From DSUN01 sp035527715 (GTDB lineage: Bacteria; Planctomycetota; PUPC01; DSUN01): a stretch of DNA of 58,918 bases. The DNA lies in NCBI GenBank assembly GCA_035527715.1, contig DATKZY010000051.1, positions 1-58,918 of the forward strand. Direction: 5' to 3'. A program made the position numbers and the translations under genes. The notes under the pieces were generated by a model that did not search any database, was not told the origin of the DNA, and saw nothing but the letters and a program-made list of their open reading frames with translations. Of the stretch, positions 26,380-33,069 are shown in pieces. Every line of letters starts with the position of its first letter. The first letter of the stretch is position 1.

Positions 26380-27198
26380 CTACGCCCTGCCCCGTCGCAC
26401 GACCCCGCCGAGCCACCTCAACGCCGACCTCTTCAGCCGCTTGAGCCTCCGGATCACCCCTCCCTCCGAGTGCGGGGCGTTCCGCACCCTGGTGTGGTCG
26501 ATCAACTGTTCGTAGCGCGACTCCGGGTAGAGGTCCCGCATCTCGTTCCCCCACTGGCTCGGGTCGCGATGGGCCTGGAGCCCGTGCCTCTTGCTCAGCA
26601 GGCTGAGGAGCGACTGGTCGTGCCGGTGCTGGATGAACCCGTCGTAGTCGGGCTGCCCCAACTGGTTCGGCGCGTCCGTGATCAGCCTCTCGTCCTGCGC
26701 GTAGCGCAGGAACTCCCCGATGAAGCCGCGCGAGAACGGGCTCCTCCTGCACAGGATGAAGGTGCCCATCCTCTGCCGTGTGTCGGTGTACGGCGGGGAG
26801 TCGCAGCCCATCACCAGGAAGGCGTCGCGCTTGGTCCAGTGCTTCTCGAGGCCCGCCAGCTCGAAGACCAGGACGTCCTGGCCGTGCTTCTCGCACAGCG
26901 CGATCAGCGGCTCGATGGGGCGGATGAACTCCGCGCCCGCGTCGGAGTAGAACAGGTAATCCCCGTCCTTCAGCCGTTCCAGCGCTCGGGCCATGAGATA
27001 CGGCTTCCAGAGCCAGCAGCCCGCCCCGCGCGGCTCGCGGAGGATGCGCTCGTTCCTGGCGAAGAAGTCGGCCGCGATGTCCCGCGGCCCGCACGCGGCC
27101 ACTTCGTCGAACCCGGCGACCTTGAGGCCAGTCTTCGAGTTGGCCCTCTGGGCCTGTGAGAAATGGCGATCGGCGAAGTTGAGGAGCAGCTTTCGCAC
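26380..27198 (-). CDS. Glycosyltransferase-like protein
   Basis: 272 residues from a GTG at 27198 with GGAG 7 nt upstream. The text 'WLWKPYLMARALERLKDGDYLFYSDAGAEF' is typical of small bacterial glycosyltransferase-like proteins in polysaccharide loci, with an acidic 'YSDAG' in place of a classical DxD. Later 'RDAFLVMGCD' and 'QYDGFIQHRHDQSLLSLL'-type text fit the same group. No signal peptide is present, so it is probably cytoplasmic. It stands alone between convergent and divergent neighbours. The sugar donor and acceptor are unknown, and the family assignment is by pattern only. Confidence 0.6.
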   Translation of the reverse strand: MRKLLLNFADRHFSQAQRANSKTGLKVAGFDEVAACGPRDIAADFFARNERILREPRGAGCWLWKPYLMARALERLKDGDYLFYSDAGAEFIRPIEPLIALCEKHGQDVLVFELAGLEKHWTKRDAFLVMGCDSPPYTDTRQRMGTFILCRRSPFSRGFIGEFLRYAQDERLITDAPNQLGQPDYDGFIQHRHDQSLLSLLSKRHGLQAHRDPSQWGNEMRDLYPESRYEQLIDHTRVRNAPHSEGGVIRRLKRLKRSALRWLGGVVRRGRA

Positions 27199-27315
27199 CT
27201 CTCGTCTCCTCGCACACGCGGGTCCGCGGGGCATCCTCCGCGCACCAGTATAGCCCGAAGTGCCCCGGCTGCAAGAGCACCCAGGCAAAGGCCCCGCCGA
27301 GGGCCGCGGGGCGCC

Positions 27316-27343
27316 TTGTGCTGGCCCGGCAGGACGCTATAAT
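27316..27343 (+). promoter_or_regulatory. Sigma-70-like promoter of the glycosidase gene
   Basis: TTGTGC (27316-27321) and a perfect TATAAT (27338-27343) are 16 bp apart; the ATG of the gene is at 27385. Confidence 0.6.
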
Positions 27344-27384
27344 GTCGCTGGGAGATCTCGCTCGCTCTGTTCGGAGGCTCGGCG

Positions 27385-29847
27385 ATGCGCAAGACGGCGG
27401 TGCTGGCGATGCTGGGCGTCGCGGCCTGGGCGTGCGCAGGCACGAATCTCGCCCGCAACCCCAGCTTCGAGTCCGATGCCAACAGCGACGGCGCACCCGA
27501 CGAATGGCAATCCGCAGGCGATTCGCGACTCGTGACGCAATCGCTCGCGCTCGACAAGGGCCGCGACGGCACGCGCTGCGCCAAGCTCGCCTGCACAAAG
27601 TTCGCCGCCGGCAACCCCGCCGCCCACGCCATGCTCGCCCAGCTCGGCATCCCCGTGAAACGCGGCACCAACTACCGCGTGAGCTTCTGGGCACGCGCGG
27701 AGAACATCGAGGCCGACACGGTCTCCATCGCTCTCTCCGACACCAGCGTGTGGGCGCCCTGCGGCCTCGGGGGCGCCTTCGCCCCCTCCGCCGACTGGCA
27801 GCGATTCGAGTTCTTCTTCCAGGCCAAGCGCGACTGCCCCGAGAAGAGCCGCTTTCAGCTCTGGTTCGGCTCGACCGGCACGCTCTGGCTCGACGACGTG
27901 GAGTTCGCCGAGGCCGGCCCCCAGGCCCGCCGCCCGGGCCACATCATCCCCTCGGCCGGCAAGAAGAACCTCATCCCCAACGCCAGCTTCGAGGTCGGCA
28001 CCGACGGCTGGGGCTCGGCGGGGTCCGGCAGCGGCGCATCCTGGGCGACGCCCATGAACGCCCTCTTCGGCGTCCTGGATGAGAAGGGGGCATTCCACGG
28101 CAAGCGCAGCCTGCGGATCGACCTCTCGCCCGAAACCGTGCCCGTCGCCTACTTCGACTACTATGGCCTGACGCGCAGCCCTGTGTGGGCGCCGCTGGCC
28201 GCCAACATCGGCTGGATCGAGGTCGAGCCGGGCAACCCCTACACGCTCTCGACCTACCTGAAGGCCGACAAGGCAGGTGTTCCGGCTCGCCTCGCCATCC
28301 ACGAGTTTGAGCGCGGCCAGTTCGACAAGCTCGTCGCTGTCTCCACCAAGTGGGAGCGCTACTCGCTCACCTTCACGCCCCGCCAGCACTGGTGCTTCGT
28401 CGCCGTCGGCCCCGACCTCCGCAAGAGCCAGGAGAACCCCAACCCGCCCGACCGCGCAACCCTCTGGCTCGATGCCGTCCAGCTCGAGCGCGGCGAGGCC
28501 CCAGCCGCGTTCGGCCCTCGCGACGCCGTCGAGGCCATCGCCGTGCCGGGCGCTCCTGACCGCGAGCGCACGCTCCAATTGGCCAGCGCTCACCTGTACA
28601 AAGGCGCCGACTCCCGCTTCGGCGTCAACCACGCCTACCCCTGGCCGCACCTCCTCGACAATTGCCGCAAGGCGGGGCTGATATGGGTCCGCGACTGGTC
28701 GCTGAAGTGGCAGGAGGTCGAGCCGGAGAAGGGGAAGTTCAACTTCACTGAGACCGGCTATCAGATTGACCGGCCGATCAAGCATGGGCTGAAGGTGCTC
28801 GGCCTGCTCCCCTTCCCCTCGGCCAACTGGGCGTCGAGCGCGCCGGAGAGCGTGAAGGCGACCGACCGCTATCCAGGCAATCGGGCGCGGGTGGCCTATG
28901 CGCCGCGCGACGTGGCGGAGTTCGAGAACTACGTGGCGAAGACGGTCGAGCGCTACAAGGGGCGGATCACCTGGTGGCAGTGCTTCAACGAGCCGGTCTT
29001 CACCGACTACTCGCTGCCGCGGAAACACGGCTACACGGCGAAGGACTACGCGAAGTGGACCCTCGCCTTCGCCCGCGCGGCGAAGCGGGCGAACCCCGAC
29101 TGCAAGATCCTCGCGGGCATGGGCTACATCAGCGAGGGGCAGATCATGAAGGATTTTGGCGAGTTCTTCGCCGCCGGCGGCCTCGCCGTCTGCGACGCGG
29201 TGGACATTCATCACTACCCCCGCATCCGCCCGCCGGAGTTCATCGAGCCGCTCCTCGAGAAGCTCAACGCCCTGATGGACAAGCACGGCAGGAGGAAACC
29301 CCTCTGGCTCACCGAGTACGGCTACTACGCCGAGGACGAGCCCTGGATCGTGCCCCTGCCCCACCACGACTTCGACCAGCCGCTCCCCAGCGAGCGCGTC
29401 CAGGCCGAATACGCCGTCCGCTGGGCCACCCTCTGCTTCGCCAACGGCGTGGACAAGGTTTTCTACCACGCCGGCACGTGCGGGGGCATCAACAGCGGGA
29501 GCCTTCAAGGCGTCTTCTTCGGCTATGGCGGCCAGCCGCGCAAGATCTACGCCGCGCAGGCCGTGATGGCCCACCTCCTCACGCCGACGTGCCGTTTCGT
29601 GAAGAAGCTGAGCCTGGGCGAGGGCGTGAGGGCCTACCTCTTCCGCGACGGGCAGCAACTGGTCTGCGTCGTCTGGGCGCCCAAGGCCGTCCCGCCGCGG
29701 CCCATCAAGCTCGCCGGCGACAAGCTCGTGCTCTGGGACATCATGGGCCGCCCGCAGTCGGCCCGCGAGTTCACCCCCAGCGGCACCCCCGTCTACCTCC
29801 TCGCCGACGGCCTCACCGAGGCGGCCTTCGAGGCGGCCATCAAGTGA
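27385..29847 (+). CDS. Secreted glycosidase: two CBM-like domains plus a GH39/GH-A barrel
   Basis: 820 residues with GGAGG 7 nt before the ATG and a signal peptide (MRKTAVLAMLGVAAWACAG). Two carbohydrate-binding-like sandwiches (about 20-180 and 195-385) each begin with the same 'NL(A/I).N(P/A)SFE' pattern, as in CBM4/9-type domains. The C-terminal half is a clan GH-A barrel: the acid/base is likely E536 in WWQCFNEP and the nucleophile E644 in WLTEYGYY. The arrangement resembles GH39, with GH5-like families as alternatives. It is predicted to be exported and to cut a plant or algal polysaccharide. The downstream methylase gene overlaps it by 4 bp. Confidence 0.82.
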   Translation: MRKTAVLAMLGVAAWACAGTNLARNPSFESDANSDGAPDEWQSAGDSRLVTQSLALDKGRDGTRCAKLACTKFAAGNPAAHAMLAQLGIPVKRGTNYRVSFWARAENIEADTVSIALSDTSVWAPCGLGGAFAPSADWQRFEFFFQAKRDCPEKSRFQLWFGSTGTLWLDDVEFAEAGPQARRPGHIIPSAGKKNLIPNASFEVGTDGWGSAGSGSGASWATPMNALFGVLDEKGAFHGKRSLRIDLSPETVPVAYFDYYGLTRSPVWAPLAANIGWIEVEPGNPYTLSTYLKADKAGVPARLAIHEFERGQFDKLVAVSTKWERYSLTFTPRQHWCFVAVGPDLRKSQENPNPPDRATLWLDAVQLERGEAPAAFGPRDAVEAIAVPGAPDRERTLQLASAHLYKGADSRFGVNHAYPWPHLLDNCRKAGLIWVRDWSLKWQEVEPEKGKFNFTETGYQIDRPIKHGLKVLGLLPFPSANWASSAPESVKATDRYPGNRARVAYAPRDVAEFENYVAKTVERYKGRITWWQCFNEPVFTDYSLPRKHGYTAKDYAKWTLAFARAAKRANPDCKILAGMGYISEGQIMKDFGEFFAAGGLAVCDAVDIHHYPRIRPPEFIEPLLEKLNALMDKHGRRKPLWLTEYGYYAEDEPWIVPLPHHDFDQPLPSERVQAEYAVRWATLCFANGVDKVFYHAGTCGGINSGSLQGVFFGYGGQPRKIYAAQAVMAHLLTPTCRFVKKLSLGEGVRAYLFRDGQQLVCVVWAPKAVPPRPIKLAGDKLVLWDIMGRPQSAREFTPSGTPVYLLADGLTEAAFEAAIK

Positions 29848-30728
29848 CAGATGGAAGAGAGAACGGGTTGGGGATTGCGCCTGCGTCGCCTTTCCTGAAA
29901 TGGGCAGGCGGGAAGGGGCAACTCCTGGGCCAACTGACGCCGCTGCTGCCCGAGCGGTTCGAGCGCTACGTCGAGCCCTTCGTCGGCGGTGGGGCGCTGT
30001 TCCTCCACCTGCACAGCCTTGGCCGCATCACGAACGGCGCTCTCCTCAACGACGCCAATGCCGAGCTGATGAACTGCTATCGCGTAGTGCAGGATGCCGC
30101 GTGCCTGCCTGGGTTGATCGAGCGGCTCCGGAAACACGCCGCACACGTGTCGGATGCCGACTACTACTATCGCGTCCGCGCGTGGGACAGGGAGCCGGGC
30201 TTTCTGGATTGTCACAGCCCCGTCGAGCGGGCGGCCCGCACGATCTTCCTCAACCACGCTTGCTACAACGGCCTGTATCGCCTGAACAGCCGCGGGCAGT
30301 TCAACGTGCCCTACGGCAAGTGGCGGCGTCCGCCGAGGCTGTTCGACGAGGCGAATCTGCGGGCGTGCCATCGCGCGCTCCAGGGCGTCGAGCTGCGCAG
30401 CCAGGGCTTCGAGGCGTGCCTTGAGCAGGCGCGGGCGGGCGACTTCGTCTACCTCGACCCGCCCTACGACCCGCTGAGCGCCACCTCGTCGTTCACGACC
30501 TACACGGGCGTGGAGTTCCGCCAGCACGATCAGGAGCGGCTGGCCGAGGCGTTCCGGGCGCTCGACGCCCGCGGCTGCCTGGTGCTCCTGAGCAACTCGG
30601 CCACACCCCTCATCCGCCGACTCTACCGCGGCTTCCGGCCGGACACACTTCTCGCCGCCCGCGCCATCAGCTCGAAGGCCGACGGACGCGGGAAGATCGA
30701 AGAGCTGGCCGTGAGGAACTACGGATGA
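29844..30728 (+). CDS. dam: Dam-type DNA adenine-N6 methyltransferase (D12 class)
   Basis: 294 residues from a GTG at 29844, overlapping the TGA of the glycosidase gene (GTGA). The D12-class landmarks are complete: the AdoMet motif FLKWAGGK (17-24), 'YVEPFVGGGALF' (42-53), 'NDANAELMNCY' (69-79) and the catalytic DPPY (205-208). Dam-like enzymes methylate adenine in short palindromes, usually GATC; the target here is not readable from sequence. No restriction endonuclease is encoded nearby, so it is an orphan methylase or a moved part of a restriction system. Coupling to a glycosidase gene is odd and may be accidental. Confidence 0.88.
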   Translation: MTDGRENGLGIAPASPFLKWAGGKGQLLGQLTPLLPERFERYVEPFVGGGALFLHLHSLGRITNGALLNDANAELMNCYRVVQDAACLPGLIERLRKHAAHVSDADYYYRVRAWDREPGFLDCHSPVERAARTIFLNHACYNGLYRLNSRGQFNVPYGKWRRPPRLFDEANLRACHRALQGVELRSQGFEACLEQARAGDFVYLDPPYDPLSATSSFTTYTGVEFRQHDQERLAEAFRALDARGCLVLLSNSATPLIRRLYRGFRPDTLLAARAISSKADGRGKIEELAVRNYG

Positions 30729-30734
30729 GGATGC

Positions 30735-30765
30735 GGGGGAACCTTCCTGGCAGGAAGGTTCCCCC
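30735..30765. terminator. Hairpin after dam
   Basis: A perfect inverted repeat (GGGGGAACCTTCC / GGAAGGTTCCCCC, loop TGGCA) sits 7 bp past the methylase stop. It is a strong terminator candidate, without a U-tract. Confidence 0.6.
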
Positions 30766-30780
30766 ACGCCCCCTCCAAGG

Positions 30781-30844
30781 ACTCCTATATTGCGTCGGCG
30801 ACCCGCCCGGCGGCCGGGCAAGTCGCCGACGCCAGTATGAGAGT
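30781..30844. repeat. Branched inverted repeat between convergent genes
   Basis: The 11-bp arms GCGTCGGCGAC (30792-30802) and GTCGCCGACGC (30822-30832) are perfect. They extend outward with partial pairing, and the loop itself contains a GCCCGG/CCGGGC hairpin. Confidence 0.6.
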
Positions 30845-30860
30845 TCTCGGGAGGAGGGGT

Positions 30861-30900
30861 CTGGGGAGGGACCCCTCTTGCAAGAGGGGTCCCTCCCCAG
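30861..30900. terminator. Perfect 40-bp palindrome before the nifS 3' end
   Basis: Positions 30861-30880 and 30881-30900 are exact reverse complements (CTGGGGAGGG.. / ..CCCTCCCCAG), with no spacer. It lies 5 bp from the nifS stop and can act as a terminator for the minus strand. Confidence 0.65.
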
Positions 30901-30904
30901 ATCT

Positions 30905-32077
30905 TCACGCCTTGCCCTTCGGCACGAAAGGCGACAGCTCGCGGAGGCGGTGGATGATGGGGGGCATGTGGGCGACGACGAAGTCGATCTCGTCCTGGGT
31001 GTTATAGCGGCTGAGGCTGAAGCGGATCGAGCCGTGGGCCGCTGTGAAGGGGATGCCCATGGCGCGGAGCACGTGGCTCGGCTCGAGCGAGCCCGAGGTG
31101 CAGGCCGAGCCCGACGAGGCGCAGATGCCCAACACATCGAGGTCCATCAGGATGGATTCGCCTTCGACGAATTCGAAGCCGATGTCGGCGGTGTTGGGCA
31201 GGCGCTGGTCGCGGCGGCCGTTGACGTGGGCGTCGGGGCACGAGGCCAGGATGCCGGCCTCGAGGCGGTCGCGGAGGGCGGGGACGCGTGTGACCTCCTC
31301 GCGCATGTGCTTCGCGGCCAGCTCGGCGGCGACGCCGAGGGCGACAATGTAGGGGACGTTCTCCGTGCCGGCCCGCTTGCCGCCCTCCTGATGTCCGCCG
31401 ATCATGAAGGGGGCGAGGCGGGTGCCCTTGCGGATGTAGAGGACGCCCACGCCCTTGGGGGCGTGGAGCTTGTGGCCGCTGAGGGCGAGGAGGTCAATCG
31501 GCGTGCGGCGGAGGTCCACGGGAATCTTGCCCACGGCCTGCACGGCGTCGGTGTGGAAGGCCACGCCCTTGCGCTGGCACAGGCGGGCGATCTCCTCGAC
31601 GGGGAAGATCACGCCGGTCTCGTTGTTCGCCCACATGACGGAGACGATGGCCGTGTCGTCGGTGACGAGGTCGTCGAGCATCTGGAGGTCGAGGAGGCCC
31701 TCGCGGTCCACGGGCAGCTCGGAGAGGCGGCAGCCGCGGCTGCCGAGGTAGCGGCAGGTGGAGAGGACGGCGGGGTGCTCGACGCGGGTGGTGACGACGT
31801 GGTGGCGGCGGCCGGCGTGGGCCTCGACGGTGCCGCGGAGAGCCGCGTTGTCGCTCTCGGTGCCGCAGCTCGTGAAGACGATCTCGGACGGCTCGGCGCC
31901 GAGCAGAGCGGCGACCTGTTCGCGGGCGCGCTCGACGTGCTTGCGCACCTGGCCACCGAAGCTGTGCATCGAGGAGGCGTTGCCGTACATCTCGCCGAGG
32001 AAGGGCCGCATCGCCTCCACCACTTCGGGGGCGACGCGGGTCGTGGCGTTGTTGTCGAGGTAGATGACCTTGCTCAC
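30905..32077 (-). CDS. nifS: Cysteine desulfurase NifS
   Basis: 390 residues from the GTG at 32077, whose GTGA overlaps the stop of nifU; GAGGAGGAG lies 5 nt upstream. A longer frame upstream belongs to shadow sequence over nifU. The PLP lysine is K203 in LALSGHKLHAPKG, with H101 (VEHPAV) above the ring. The catalytic C326 lies in SSGSACTSGSLEPSHV, the short-loop type found in NifS/IscS. The enzyme takes sulfur from cysteine and passes it to NifU for Fe-S cluster assembly in the cytoplasm. No nitrogenase gene is present, so this is a general Fe-S assembly pair rather than a nitrogen-fixation locus. Confidence 0.95.
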   Translation of the reverse strand: MSKVIYLDNNATTRVAPEVVEAMRPFLGEMYGNASSMHSFGGQVRKHVERAREQVAALLGAEPSEIVFTSCGTESDNAALRGTVEAHAGRRHHVVTTRVEHPAVLSTCRYLGSRGCRLSELPVDREGLLDLQMLDDLVTDDTAIVSVMWANNETGVIFPVEEIARLCQRKGVAFHTDAVQAVGKIPVDLRRTPIDLLALSGHKLHAPKGVGVLYIRKGTRLAPFMIGGHQEGGKRAGTENVPYIVALGVAAELAAKHMREEVTRVPALRDRLEAGILASCPDAHVNGRRDQRLPNTADIGFEFVEGESILMDLDVLGICASSGSACTSGSLEPSHVLRAMGIPFTAAHGSIRFSLSRYNTQDEIDFVVAHMPPIIHRLRELSPFVPKGKA

Positions 32078-32922
32078 GGCTTCTCCTCCTCGATCACCAG
32101 CTCGGGGGAGACGAATTCGCGGAGCTTCGCGCCCACCAGGCCGTCGAGGGTGAAGCCCGCGGCGCGGCACATCGCGCACCGCCCCCGCAGCCCCACGATC
32201 ACGCGGTCGCCGTCCACGTCAATCAGCTCGATGTCGCCCCCGTCCTGCTGGAGCATCGGGCGCACCTCGCGTTCGAGGATTTCCTCGACGAGCTGGATCT
32301 TGCGGATCGTGGTGAGGCGCGGCTTGGGCGGGGCGGGCGTCTCGGGCTTCAGCGGCTCGCCGTGGACGCGGGCGATGATTGCCTTGATCTCGTCCTGGCA
32401 CCCGCCGCAGCCGCCGCCGGCCTTGCAGTAGTTGGTGACCTCTTCGACGGCGTGGAGGTTGTTCTCGCGGATGACGCGCTCGATCTCGGTCTCGGTGACG
32501 CCGAAGCAGGTGCAGATGACCTTGCCTTCGAGGACGTGCGCGGTCTTCTTGCCGCCGCTGCGGTAGTACTCGATGGCGGCCTCGAGGGCCTCGCGGCCCA
32601 TCACCGAGCAGTGCATCTTCTGCTCCGGCAGGCCGCCGAGCACGTCCGCGATGTCCTGGTTCGTCACCTTCTCCGCCTCGTCGAGCGTCATCCCCTTGAT
32701 CATCTCGGTGAGGACGGACGACGAGGCGATGGCGCTGGCGCAGCCGAAGGTCTGGAACTTCGCGGCGGCGATGCGCTGGTCGGCGCCGAGCTTGAAGGTG
32801 AGCTTCAGCGCGTCGCCGCACGCCAGCGAGCCCACCTCGCCCACGCCGTCGGGATTCTCGACCACCCCCACGTTCCGCGGGTTGCGGAAGTGATCCATCA
32901 CTTTCGACGTATAGTCCCACAT
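32074..32922 (-). CDS. nifU: Fe-S cluster scaffold NifU (three-domain form)
   Basis: 282 residues from the ATG at 32922 (AAGGGGA upstream, MWDYTSKVMDHFRNPRN start). The N-terminal IscU-like domain holds C35, C61 and C105 as cluster ligands. The middle BFD-like [2Fe-2S] domain has C137, C139, C172 and C175. The C-terminal NifU domain has C249-A-M-C252. This is the full-length NifU architecture, as in nitrogen fixers and several phyla that use NIF-type housekeeping assembly. It receives sulfur from NifS, whose gene overlaps its stop by 4 bp. It is divergent from the TPR lipoprotein gene. Confidence 0.95.
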   Translation of the reverse strand: MWDYTSKVMDHFRNPRNVGVVENPDGVGEVGSLACGDALKLTFKLGADQRIAAAKFQTFGCASAIASSSVLTEMIKGMTLDEAEKVTNQDIADVLGGLPEQKMHCSVMGREALEAAIEYYRSGGKKTAHVLEGKVICTCFGVTETEIERVIRENNLHAVEEVTNYCKAGGGCGGCQDEIKAIIARVHGEPLKPETPAPPKPRLTTIRKIQLVEEILEREVRPMLQQDGGDIELIDVDGDRVIVGLRGRCAMCRAAGFTLDGLVGAKLREFVSPELVIEEEKP

Positions 32923-32950
32923 GGCCTTGGTCCCCTTTCTGGCTACCTGT

Positions 32951-32979
32951 ATTTTCCCGCAGGCGGCGGTCCAAGTCAA
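32951..32979 (-). promoter_or_regulatory. Candidate nifU-nifS promoter
   Basis: On the minus strand TTGACT (32974-32979) and a weaker GAAAAT (32951-32956) are 17 bp apart, about 30 bp before the nifU ATG. Confidence 0.45.
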
Positions 32980-33001
32980 GCCCCCCGTCGCCTGTCCGCC
33001 C

Positions 33002-33030
33002 TTGCCCTCGCCATGACGATGTGCTATACT
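33002..33030 (+). promoter_or_regulatory. Promoter of the TPR lipoprotein gene
   Basis: TTGCCC (33002-33007) and TATACT (33025-33030) are 17 bp apart, 40 bp upstream of the GTG at 33070. It lies back to back with the nifU promoter. Confidence 0.55.
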
Positions 33031-33069
33031 TCGGCTCAACAAGCCCCCGCAGGATCGTGGAGCGTTGCA

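Noticed and set aside
27337..29658. 773-codon minus-strand frame opposite the glycosidase
   Set aside because: It mirrors the glycosidase coding sequence and shows only valine/glutamate/arginine-rich low-complexity text.
28974..29843. Long N-terminal extension of the Dam-type methylase frame
   Set aside because: It overlaps the glycosidase in another frame with arginine-rich nonsense. The GTG at 29844 gives the normal Dam length.
30905..32922. Nitrogen-fixation locus
   Set aside because: Only nifU and nifS are present. This pair also serves general Fe-S assembly, and no nitrogenase or other nif gene is in the window.
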